A DNA stretch of 64,000 nucleotides from Arthrobacter sp. ISL-5 (GTDB lineage: Bacteria > Actinomycetota > Actinomycetes > Actinomycetales > Micrococcaceae): positions 1-64,000 of the forward strand of contig NZ_JAGGPM010000006.1 of the NCBI RefSeq assembly GCF_018613835.1, read 5' to 3'. Both the position numbers and the translations under genes were made by a program. The notes beneath the pieces are model-generated. The model worked only from the letters and a program-made list of their open reading frames with translations. It did not search any database and was not told the origin of the DNA. Positions 17,144 through 24,197 of this stretch are shown here, piece by piece (the stretch's first letter is position 1; each line of letters begins with the position of its first letter).

Positions 17144-18406
17144 TTAGCTTGCTTCGGCCGCGGCTGCCCGGCGCTGCGCGAGCCTGATCTCCAGCATGGC
17201 GTCGAGGGCCTGCTGCACGCGGTCCTGGGCGCCGGCGGCGCTGAACTCCTTCTGCGCTTCCTCGAGGTGGACCAGCGCTTCCTCGGATTCGCCCGCTGCC
17301 TTGAGCGATTTGCCCAGGAGCAGCGACACCTCGCCGGCCGTGTGCTTGGCCAGGGCGGCGCGCTCGGCGTGGATCTCCCGCAGTTTCTGCACGGCCGCCA
17401 CGATGTCGCCGGTGAGGTAGAGCCAGCGGGCGCGGATGAAGGCGACCTCGAGCTGGTCCGTCTTGTTGCCGCCCACGATGGAGAGCGCGAGTTCGGCGCG
17501 TTCGATGGCGGACAGGGTTTCGGGCTCGACGATCCCGGAGGAGAGCCTGACGGCGGCCGACGCCTTGTTGAAGCGGGCCCAGAGATCGATGTCGTTCGCG
17601 GGGGAGAGCAGCTTGGCCGCGCGCTCGTGGTGCTTGATGCCTTCCGGGTAGTCGTGCCGCATGAACGCGACGTTCCCGATCACCCAGGCCACCTCCCCGG
17701 CCAGCTGGGACATGGAGTGCTCGTCCATCTGCTCGTTCATGTCCTGGCAGTACTTCCAGGCCTCGTCCAGCCGGCCGCTTTCCGCCAGGGCGCCGATCAG
17801 GGCCCGGAGCGCGCCGATGATCAGCGTGGATCCCTTGGGTAGCTGCGTGCACTGTTCCACGGCCTTCTGGGCATGCTCGACGGCGGCGCTCAGCTGGCCC
17901 TGCCCGTGGCACAACGCCGCGAGCATCTGGCGGGCACGGACCCCCAGCCCGGCGGATTCCGTGGCCATGGGGTGCTCCAGCAGGTGCTCCATGACCTTCT
18001 GGCACTCCTTCAGCTGGCCCTGCTTCATGAGGCACTCGGCCTGCATGTAGGTCATGTTCCACCACGCGCTGGTGTTCTTGCCTTCGAGGGCGATGCGCGC
18101 GGCCGTGGCGGCATGTTCGGCGGCGAGGGCATAGTCACGCAGATCCCAGGCCTGCCGGGCATACAGCCCCGCCAGTACGTATTCGGCGTCGCTGACCGAG
18201 ATGGGCTGGCTCCAGGCTTCGAGAGCTTTGGGCGCGAGCTCAAGCCTGCGGGCGAGCTCCTCGATGACATCTGCTGTGGGTTCCCTGCGGCCGGTCTCCA
18301 GCAAGGAAATATAGCTGGGGGAGTAGAGGTCCTTGCCCAGCTCCGCTTGGGTGAGGCCGCGCTCGAGCCGCTCTGCTCGGAGCTTCTCCCCGAATCCGTT
18401 ACCCAC
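17144..18406 (-). CDS. XRE-family regulator with TPR domain, RRNPP-like
   Basis: A 420-residue cytoplasmic protein. Residues 6-62 form a Cro/C1-type helix-turn-helix (GLTQAELGKDLYSPSYISLL then TGRREPTADVIEELARR). The remaining ~340 residues are alpha-helical TPR-like repeats with A/G/Y positions typical of tetratricopeptide helices, ending in an Ala-rich tail. This is the architecture of peptide-sensing RRNPP regulators (Rgg, PlcR, PrgX), whose TPR domain binds an exported and re-imported peptide. Supporting this, a 61-residue secreted peptide gene lies divergently 130 bp away. Start GTG 18406 has a consensus AAGGAGG at 6 bp. Other HTH-TPR regulators bind proteins or metabolites, so peptide sensing is inference. 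It shares a terminator region with purC. Confidence 0.85.
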   Translation of the reverse strand: MGNGFGEKLRAERLERGLTQAELGKDLYSPSYISLLETGRREPTADVIEELARRLELAPKALEAWSQPISVSDAEYVLAGLYARQAWDLRDYALAAEHAATAARIALEGKNTSAWWNMTYMQAECLMKQGQLKECQKVMEHLLEHPMATESAGLGVRARQMLAALCHGQGQLSAAVEHAQKAVEQCTQLPKGSTLIIGALRALIGALAESGRLDEAWKYCQDMNEQMDEHSMSQLAGEVAWVIGNVAFMRHDYPEGIKHHERAAKLLSPANDIDLWARFNKASAAVRLSSGIVEPETLSAIERAELALSIVGGNKTDQLEVAFIRARWLYLTGDIVAAVQKLREIHAERAALAKHTAGEVSLLLGKSLKAAGESEEALVHLEEAQKEFSAAGAQDRVQQALDAMLEIRLAQRRAAAAEAS

Positions 18407-18445
18407 GGGATCCTCCTTATTCCGGACACGTCTTGTACATAATGC

Positions 18446-18476
18446 TTGACACGCCCTGTGGAAAACATTTTACAAT
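18446..18476 (+). promoter_or_regulatory. Predicted promoter of the secreted peptide gene
   Basis: A perfect -35 TTGACA (18446-18451) and a near-consensus -10 TACAAT (18471-18476) are separated by 19 bp. Such a consensus-like element is rare in this GC-rich window and predicts strong expression unless repressed. The start would be about 55 bp upstream of the peptide ATG. Spacing is 1-2 bp longer than ideal. Confidence 0.65.
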
Positions 18477-18478
18477 GT
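18465..18478. promoter_or_regulatory. Palindrome over the -10 box, candidate operator
   Basis: ACATT and AATGT arms flank TTAC, so the dyad covers the predicted -10 of the peptide gene. A wider inverted repeat, TTGACA at 18446-18451 and TGTCAA at 18480-18485, surrounds it. Both fit autoregulation by the divergent XRE-TPR protein, which would have to bind somewhere in this 130-bp gap. Binding itself is inferred. Confidence 0.5.
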
Positions 18479-18536
18479 ATGTCAACAAGGAAAGTGCTGA
18501 CTTTGTAACGAATCCGACTCGTATTGAGGACCACAC

Positions 18537-18722
18537 ATGTTGAAGAAGATTGCAGCCGCTGCCGTACTGGCAGGGGCCCTCGCATTCTCCGCCACGGCCC
18601 CTGCCATTCTGTCCGCCGGTTCCGCCGCTGAGAGCGCGGGGACCACTGTTGCCATTGGCAACTGGCCGGATCCAATGAGCGTCAACTACATGAACATCGG
18701 CAACTGGCCTGACCCTATGTAA
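18537..18722 (+). CDS. Secreted 61-residue peptide with duplicated IGNWPDPM motif
   Basis: The product starts with a typical Sec signal: MLKK, a hydrophobic Ala/Leu core to about residue 22, and an Ala/Ser-rich cleavage region near 27-31. The remainder is short and ends in IGNWPDPM, six residues (SVNYMN), and IGNWPDPM again at the extreme C-terminus. The two 24-base copies differ at four positions, all synonymous, so the repeated peptide is maintained at protein level. ATG 18537 has GAGGA six bases upstream, a strong promoter precedes and a strong terminator follows. Divergence from an XRE-TPR regulator suggests a propeptide for cell-cell signalling. A secreted antimicrobial or wall-associated peptide is the alternative. 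Confidence 0.85.
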   Translation: MLKKIAAAAVLAGALAFSATAPAILSAGSAAESAGTTVAIGNWPDPMSVNYMNIGNWPDPM

Positions 18723-18741
18723 CAGGCTTTCCTCAGGAAGA

Positions 18742-18787
18742 GGGCCCCGGGACATGCGCGAACCATGTCCCGGGGCCCTTTCCTTTT
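18742..18787 (+). terminator. Strong intrinsic terminator after the peptide gene
   Basis: A perfect 15-bp stem (GGGCCCCGGGACATG with its complement) with a 7-base loop is followed by TTTCCTTTT. It begins 19 bp after the peptide stop, making the peptide gene a monocistronic unit. Confidence 0.93.
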
Positions 18788-18801
18788 CACCACGTTGTAC
18801 T

Positions 18802-19074
18802 GTGGCGGCGGTGGCCGGGGCGTCAGTAATCGAGGTGCTCAGCGGAACGGCCGACGCCGGGAGTCGTGCCTGGGGGATCGTCGGCATCGCGGCGCTGCTG
18901 GAGTCCCTGGTGCTTTTCGTACTCGGCCTGCGGTTGCGCCACCGGTACCTGAACCAGGTCCAGGGGTACGAGAGCCGCGGCGACTACCTGACGGACGACG
19001 GTTCCAACCGGTTCCAGATTCCTTTGCTGGGGGACGGCCAGGCGCGGCAGAACATCACCCACGAAGGCCTCTAA
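18802..19074 (+). CDS. Small membrane protein, unknown function
   Basis: A possible 90-residue product. A hydrophobic start is followed by one clear membrane helix (GIVGIAALLESLVLFVLGL, about 33-51), then a basic stop-transfer and a hydrophilic C-terminal half ending in RQNITHEGL. Third-position GC bias is like that of real genes in the window. The open frame begins inside the preceding terminator, so the true start must be later; GTG 18802 or GTG 18811 are candidates but neither has a ribosome-binding site. It may be a remnant of a larger two-helix protein. No family recognised. Confidence 0.45.
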   Translation: MAAVAGASVIEVLSGTADAGSRAWGIVGIAALLESLVLFVLGLRLRHRYLNQVQGYESRGDYLTDDGSNRFQIPLLGDGQARQNITHEGL

Positions 19075-19118
19075 GCCTTCAAGGTACAAGAGCCGCACTA
19101 AGGACAAATCAGGGCAAA

Positions 19119-19151
19119 AAAGAGGGCCTCCCCGTTGGGGAGACCCTCTTT
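19119..19151. terminator. Bidirectional terminator between tRNA-Pro and small ORF
   Basis: An approximately 15-bp stem with one mismatch and a GTT loop. On the minus strand it is followed by TTTTTT, which ends tRNA-Pro transcription. On the plus strand TTTGTTT follows, which would end transcription of the small membrane gene. Confidence 0.88.
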
Positions 19152-19154
19152 GTT

Positions 19155-19231
<77 letters not shown>

Positions 19232-19352
19232 ATCCGCTGCAAAAGCAACTTTACAAGGATAGCCGATGCAGGGCCCACATGCGAAATCGAGGCCAGGACC
19301 CGTTGAAAATCCCCTGCATTGCCGCTCGGAGGGTGTTGCGGCCGCTGATTCT

Positions 19353-19420
19353 CCCCACTTTTGGTTGCCTTTCTGCGCCAGAAAGGCGGAACCCGCCGCC
19401 GGCCTCCTCCAAAGGTGGGG
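19353..19420. repeat. Nested inverted repeat downstream of the ABC exporter
   Basis: An inner perfect hairpin at 19367-19387 has arms GCCTTTCTG and CAGAAAGGC with a CGC loop. It is enclosed by outer arms CCCCACTTTTGG (19353-19364) and CCAAAGGTGGGG (19409-19420), with one mismatch. The element lies between the tRNA and the end of the exporter operon. It may work as a terminator or mRNA 3'-end hairpin on the minus strand, but no T-run follows. Confidence 0.75.
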
Positions 19421-19460
19421 GAAACCCGGCGGGCCGCCTGGCGGTGCATCAGGCCAGGAC

Positions 19461-21317
19461 TCAGACCAGCGAATCCTTCCAGGCCCCGTGGAGCCGGGCA
19501 AAGCGTCCGCCGCCGCCGATCAGCTCCTCCGGGGTGCCGTCCTCCACTACCCGGCCGGCGTGGATGACCAGCACGCGGTCGGCCGTCTCCACCGTGGACA
19601 GCCGGTGCGCGATGATCAGGGCGGTGCGCCGCCCGGTGCCGGCGCGGGAGCCGGCGGGGCCGCCGTCGTCCGTTCCCCGCAGCAGCCGGGCCAGGCCGCC
19701 CTGGACAAGGCGCTCCGAGGGGATGTCCAGCGAGGACGTCGCCTCGTCAAGGATCAGGACCGCCGGCCGGGCCAGCACGGCCCGGGCGAAGCTGATCAGC
19801 TGGCGCTGCCCGGAGGATACGCGGCCGCCGCGTTTGTTGACGTCCGTGTCGTAGCCCTCGGGGAGCTCGCTGATGAACTCGTGCGCGCCCACCGCCCGGG
19901 CGGCTGCCTCGATCTCGTCACGTGACGCCTCAGGCCGGCCCAGTGCGATGTTGTCCGCCACTGAGCCGCTGAACAGGAAGGCCTCCTGCGTGACCATCAC
20001 GATGTTCCGGCGCAGGTCCGCCGTGGTCAGCCGGCGCAGGTCCACGCCGTCAAGCGTGACCGAGCCGGACGTGACGTCGTAGAAGCGGGCAATCAGTTTG
20101 GCGAGCGTGGATTTGCCGGCGCCGGTCTGGCCCACAAGCGCCACCGTCTGGCCTTCGGGGATGGTGAGGTTCAGTTCCGGGATGATGAGCGGTCCGTTGC
20201 CGTAGCGGAACTCGACGCCCTTGAACTCGACCGCGCCTCGCGCCTCGCGGAGCTCCACGGCGTTCCGGGGCGGGCGGACGGTAGGAACCTCTTCGAGCAG
20301 GCCTGACACCTTTTCGAGGGCCGCCTGGGCGCTTTGGAAGGAGTTGTAGAACATCGCCATCTGGTCCACCGGCTGGAAGAAGCGCTTCGTGGACAGCATC
20401 AGTGCCAGCAGCACGCCTACGGCCAGATCGCCGGTGAGCACCCGGAACCCGCCGAACAGCAGCACCGCGGCGACGCAGAAGTTGCCGATCAGGACCAGGC
20501 CCGGCTGGAACACGCCGTTCAGGTTGATGGACCGGACTGTCACCCTGCGGTAGTCGTCGGCCAGTTCTCCGTAGGTTCCGGCGTTCTCGCGCTCCCTGCG
20601 GAAGGCCTTGACGGCACGGATGCCGGTCATCGTTTCCACAAAGTGGACGATCAGCCGGGCCGACACCACCCGCGATTCCCGGAACGCTATCTGGGAGTGC
20701 TTCTGGTACCAGCGGGCCAGGAAGAACATGGGCACGCCGGCGGCGAGCACGATCAGCCCGCTGCGCCAGTCGAGGACCAGGACCGTCACGGCCGTGAACA
20801 CCATGAAGAGCATCCCGGATGCCAGGGAGCTGACGCCGGAGTCCAGGAGTTCCCGGAGGGCCTCGAGATCCGAGGTCTGCCGTGCGATGATCCGGCCCGA
20901 GGTGTACTTCTCGTGGAATTCGAGGCTGAGCCGCTGGGTGTGGCGGAACACCCGCAGCCGCAGGTCCAGCAGCATCGCCTGGCTGAGCTTGGCCGTTGAC
21001 GTGACATACAGCGCCGTCAGCACGGAGGCGGCCACTGCCGCCGTGAGATAGGCGACGCCGGTGATCGCCAGCGGGAGATTGTCGCCGGCGCGGAGGGCCG
21101 GCAGCGCGTGGTCGATGCCGAAGGCAATCAGGGCAGGCCCGGCCACGCGGGCCGCCTGCGACAGGACCACCGTGGCGATGGTCAGCCAGAACCGCAGCCG
21201 GACGGGACGGATCAGCGACCCCAGCAGGGCGAGCGACCGCCGTCGTACTGCTTTGCTGTCGCTCTTGCTCAGGTGGGCGTTGTCCTCGTTGGCGGTGCCG
21301 AATGCTGCTGTGCTCAT
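19461..21317 (-). CDS. ABC exporter subunit with canonical ATPase site
   Basis: A 618-residue half-transporter. Six membrane segments (about 35-325) are followed by a nucleotide-binding domain. Walker A is GQTGAGKST, the signature motif VSSGQRQ is slightly changed from LSGGQ, and Walker [13 protein letters not shown] carries the catalytic glutamate. It overlaps the upstream gene by 4 bp (ATGA), so the two subunits almost certainly form a heterodimer at the membrane. Heterodimeric type IV exporters move drugs, lipids or peptides; the substrate is unknown. A Gly/Arg-rich insertion between Walker B and the H-loop ([18 protein letters not shown]) is unusual. Confidence 0.92.
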   Translation of the reverse strand: MSTAAFGTANEDNAHLSKSDSKAVRRRSLALLGSLIRPVRLRFWLTIATVVLSQAARVAGPALIAFGIDHALPALRAGDNLPLAITGVAYLTAAVAASVLTALYVTSTAKLSQAMLLDLRLRVFRHTQRLSLEFHEKYTSGRIIARQTSDLEALRELLDSGVSSLASGMLFMVFTAVTVLVLDWRSGLIVLAAGVPMFFLARWYQKHSQIAFRESRVVSARLIVHFVETMTGIRAVKAFRRERENAGTYGELADDYRRVTVRSINLNGVFQPGLVLIGNFCVAAVLLFGGFRVLTGDLAVGVLLALMLSTKRFFQPVDQMAMFYNSFQSAQAALEKVSGLLEEVPTVRPPRNAVELREARGAVEFKGVEFRYGNGPLIIPELNLTIPEGQTVALVGQTGAGKSTLAKLIARFYDVTSGSVTLDGVDLRRLTTADLRRNIVMVTQEAFLFSGSVADNIALGRPEASRDEIEAAARAVGAHEFISELPEGYDTDVNKRGGRVSSGQRQLISFARAVLARPAVLILDEATSSLDIPSERLVQGGLARLLRGTDDGGPAGSRAGTGRRTALIIAHRLSTVETADRVLVIHAGRVVEDGTPEELIGGGGRFARLHGAWKDSLV

Positions 21318-23164
21318 CGGATGGGTTCCCCTGCGTCGTCTTCGAGGGCCGACAGTTCGGAGTCCAGGTCGCGGGGCTCCGTCTCCAGGCTGGCGATGAC
21401 GTACCGGTAGTGGGCGTTGGCGGCGAGCAGCTCGGCATGGGTTCCGACGGCGGCGATGCGTCCTTCCTCGAGCAGCGCCACCCGGTCCGCCAGCGCCACG
21501 GTGGACGGCCTGTGCGCGACGATCAGCGTGGTGGTACCTGCCAGCACCTCCCGCAGGCGGTGTTCCACGAGCTCTTCGGTGTTGACGTCCAGGGCGGACA
21601 GCGGATCGTCCAGAACCAGCACCGTGGGCCTGGCCGCGATGGCGCGGGCGAGGGCAATGCGCTGCCGCTGGCCGCCGGACAGACTCAGCCCCTCCTCGCC
21701 GATGAGCGTATCCAGGCCGTCCGGCAGGGAGTAAGCGAAGTGGGCCTGGGCGGTGTCCAGCGCCTCCTCCAGGATTTGCTCGAGGCCGCCCCCTGCGTCT
21801 TGGCCGGTGACGGATGTCCGGGCACTCGCCGTCCGGGCGCCAAGTAGCACGTTGTCCCGGACGGAGCTGGAGAAGAGCGTGGTGTCCTCAAACGCCACGC
21901 CCACCACGCTGCGCAGTTCCTCCACGCTGAAGGCGCGCAGGTCCACGCCGTCGATGGTGATGGAGCCCTCCGTGACGTCGTAGAGCCGCGGAACGAGCTG
22001 CAGCAGCGCGCTCTTTCCGCTCCCGGTGATGCCCACGAGCGCCATGGTTTCGCCGGGCCGGATATCCAGCCGGATGTCCTTGAGGATCGGCTTGTCCGGG
22101 GCATCGTCAAAGGCGAACGTGACATTGTTGAAGCTCAAGGCACCCTTCAGCTCGGCGGGACGCTGGGGTACCGCGGGGCTGGTGATGGTGTTTTGCGAAT
22201 CCATGACCTCGAAGTGGCGGTCCAGGGCGCTCTTGGCGGTCAGGGCCATGGCCAGCAGCATGCCGGAGAATTCCACGGGGGCCGCTATGACGGCCGCGGT
22301 GGCGAAGAATGCCACGAGGGCTCCGATGCTTAGCTGCCCGTCCGCCACCAGCATGATGCCCGCCACCAGGCCGGCGCCCAGCGCGAGTTCCGGCAAAAGC
22401 GTGACCACCATGCTGAAGGTGGCCTGGTGCCTGGCCTTGGCGATCTCGGTCTGGCGGAGTTCCTCGGCCTGGCCGTTGAAGGTCTCCAGCGCTTCCCGGC
22501 TTCGGCCGAAGGCCTTCAGCACGCGGATCCCGTGGACGGATTCCTCCACCGTGGTGGCCAGGTCCCCGGCCTGGTCCTGGCTGCGCCGCGCCACCTTGCT
22601 GAAGCGCGTCCTGAAGCGGAAGCCGTAGGCCATGATGGGCACCGCCGCGGCGAGGAAGATGAGGGCCAGCTGCCAGCTCATGGTGAACATCACGACGACG
22701 CCGATCACCACCGTCAGCGTGGTCACCACCAGCATGATGGCACCGAACGCCATCCAGCGCCGCAGGAAGTTCAGGTCCGTCATGGCGCGGGAGAGCAGCT
22801 GCCCCGATCCCCACCGGTCATGGAAAGAGACCGTAAGGTCCTGCAGGTGGCCGTACAGCGAGACCCGCATCCTTGTCTCCACAGTGGTGGCCGGGTTGAT
22901 GACGAACGTGCGGCGGAGCGCAACCAGAGCGGCTTCGGCGATGCCCAGGGTGAGGATGATTCCGGCGGAGGACCACACGGCCGCCGCGGTGGCGCCCGGC
23001 CTGAGGGAATCGTTGATGAGGCCGCGCAGCACCTGAGGGATGGTGAGTGCCACCACGCTGGCCAGGAGCGCGCACATCAGCCCCATCAGCAGCCGGGGGA
23101 GGATTGGCTTAACGTGGGGGTACAGTCGGCTGACGGATCTGAAAAATGAACTCTGCTTGGCCAT
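21314..23164 (-). CDS. ABC exporter subunit with degenerate ATPase site
   Basis: A 616-residue half-transporter with six membrane segments and a C-terminal nucleotide-binding domain. Walker A is GITGSGKSA, the signature LSGGQRQ is canonical, but Walker B reads [12 protein letters not shown], with Asp where the catalytic Glu should be. This is the usual asymmetry of heterodimeric exporters, in which one site binds but hardly hydrolyses ATP. It is the first gene of the two-gene operon. The two subunits combine one canonical and one degenerate site. Confidence 0.92.
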   Translation of the reverse strand: MAKQSSFFRSVSRLYPHVKPILPRLLMGLMCALLASVVALTIPQVLRGLINDSLRPGATAAAVWSSAGIILTLGIAEAALVALRRTFVINPATTVETRMRVSLYGHLQDLTVSFHDRWGSGQLLSRAMTDLNFLRRWMAFGAIMLVVTTLTVVIGVVVMFTMSWQLALIFLAAAVPIMAYGFRFRTRFSKVARRSQDQAGDLATTVEESVHGIRVLKAFGRSREALETFNGQAEELRQTEIAKARHQATFSMVVTLLPELALGAGLVAGIMLVADGQLSIGALVAFFATAAVIAAPVEFSGMLLAMALTAKSALDRHFEVMDSQNTITSPAVPQRPAELKGALSFNNVTFAFDDAPDKPILKDIRLDIRPGETMALVGITGSGKSALLQLVPRLYDVTEGSITIDGVDLRAFSVEELRSVVGVAFEDTTLFSSSVRDNVLLGARTASARTSVTGQDAGGGLEQILEEALDTAQAHFAYSLPDGLDTLIGEEGLSLSGGQRQRIALARAIAARPTVLVLDDPLSALDVNTEELVEHRLREVLAGTTTLIVAHRPSTVALADRVALLEEGRIAAVGTHAELLAANAHYRYVIASLETEPRDLDSELSALEDDAGEPIR

Positions 23165-23247
23165 GCCCGCTTCTCAACTCGCGAATGTAGTGTCCCGTAG
23201 CAACTACCCTATGCCATCGGTGACGCGGTTCACACGGGGATCAGAAG

Positions 23248-24195
23248 TCAGGGGCGGGCAGTGAGTGTGAGAAGCACGGCCTCAGGCTTGCAGGCGATGC
23301 GGATGGGGGCGAAGCGCGAGGTGCCGATGCCGCCCGACACGTTCACCGGCGTCGTATGTCCGTTGCTCTGCCAGTCATGGAGGCCCTTGGCGCGCCAGGT
23401 GGGAATGTCGCAGTTGGCAATGATGGCGCCGAAACCGGGGATGCAGAGCTGGCCGCCGTGCGTGTGGCCGGCGAGCAGCAGGTCCGCGCCGTCCTCGGTG
23501 AAGTGGTCCAGCACGCGCTGGTACGGGGCATGGATGACGGCCACACGCAGGTGCTCGGTTGCGTCCTGGCCCCTGGTTCCCCTCGGCCAGCCCGCATACC
23601 GTTCGCGCTTGAGGTGGGGATCGTCCACGCCGGAAAAATCGAACCGCATCCCCTTGAGCACAATCGACTGGTGCCGGTTGGTCAGGTCCACCCAGCCGCC
23701 CATGCCGAAACCTGACCGGAGGCGCGGCCAGTCAAGTTCCTCCTCGTCCGGCTTGGCCTTGGAAGGGCCCAGCAGGTAGGACGCCGGGTTCTTGAGCCGC
23801 GGCGCGTAATAGTCGTTGGAGCCCGGAACGAATACGCCCGGGAATTCCAGCAGCGGCGCCAGAGCCCTGAGTAGCGGATCCACCGCTTTGGGATGGCTGA
23901 GGTTGTCGCCGGTGTTCACCACGAGGTCTGGCTTCAGCCCGGCCAGGGAATACAGCCATGCCGCTTTCGCCTTCTGCCCCGGAACAAAGTGGATGTCGCT
24001 CAGGTGCAGGATCCGGAACGGATCCCGGCCGCGCGGCAGGATGGGAAGGGTTTCTTCCCGCAGCACAAACTGGTTCTTCTCCCACAGCCCGTACCCCGTG
24101 GCCGCGAGGGCTGCCATGGCTCCCGCTCCGGCGGTTACGGCAAAGCCGCGCCCGATGCTACGGACGCGGCTCGCCAGTTGTGATGTGTCGATCAC
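23248..24195 (-). CDS. Membrane-anchored metallophosphoesterase
   Basis: A 315-residue protein with one N-terminal hydrophobic segment (about 16-38), then a calcineurin-like phosphoesterase domain. Metal-binding motifs are present: LSDIHF, NTGDN, PGSNDYY (in place of GNHD), VIHAP, and GHTHGGQ. It resembles the YkuE/YaeI group that acts on lipid-linked phosphate such as UDP-diacylglucosamine. It is 2 bp downstream of the PBP gene in the same direction, so likely in its operon and active at the membrane. Confidence 0.88.
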   Translation of the reverse strand: MIDTSQLASRVRSIGRGFAVTAGAGAMAALAATGYGLWEKNQFVLREETLPILPRGRDPFRILHLSDIHFVPGQKAKAAWLYSLAGLKPDLVVNTGDNLSHPKAVDPLLRALAPLLEFPGVFVPGSNDYYAPRLKNPASYLLGPSKAKPDEEELDWPRLRSGFGMGGWVDLTNRHQSIVLKGMRFDFSGVDDPHLKRERYAGWPRGTRGQDATEHLRVAVIHAPYQRVLDHFTEDGADLLLAGHTHGGQLCIPGFGAIIANCDIPTWRAKGLHDWQSNGHTTPVNVSGGIGTSRFAPIRIACKPEAVLLTLTARP

Positions 24196-24197
24196 GC

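Noticed and set aside
18417..18887. A minus-strand frame over the peptide gene
   Set aside because: It crosses the peptide gene, its promoter and its terminator; the signal peptide, repeat structure and ribosome-binding site on the plus strand are far stronger evidence.
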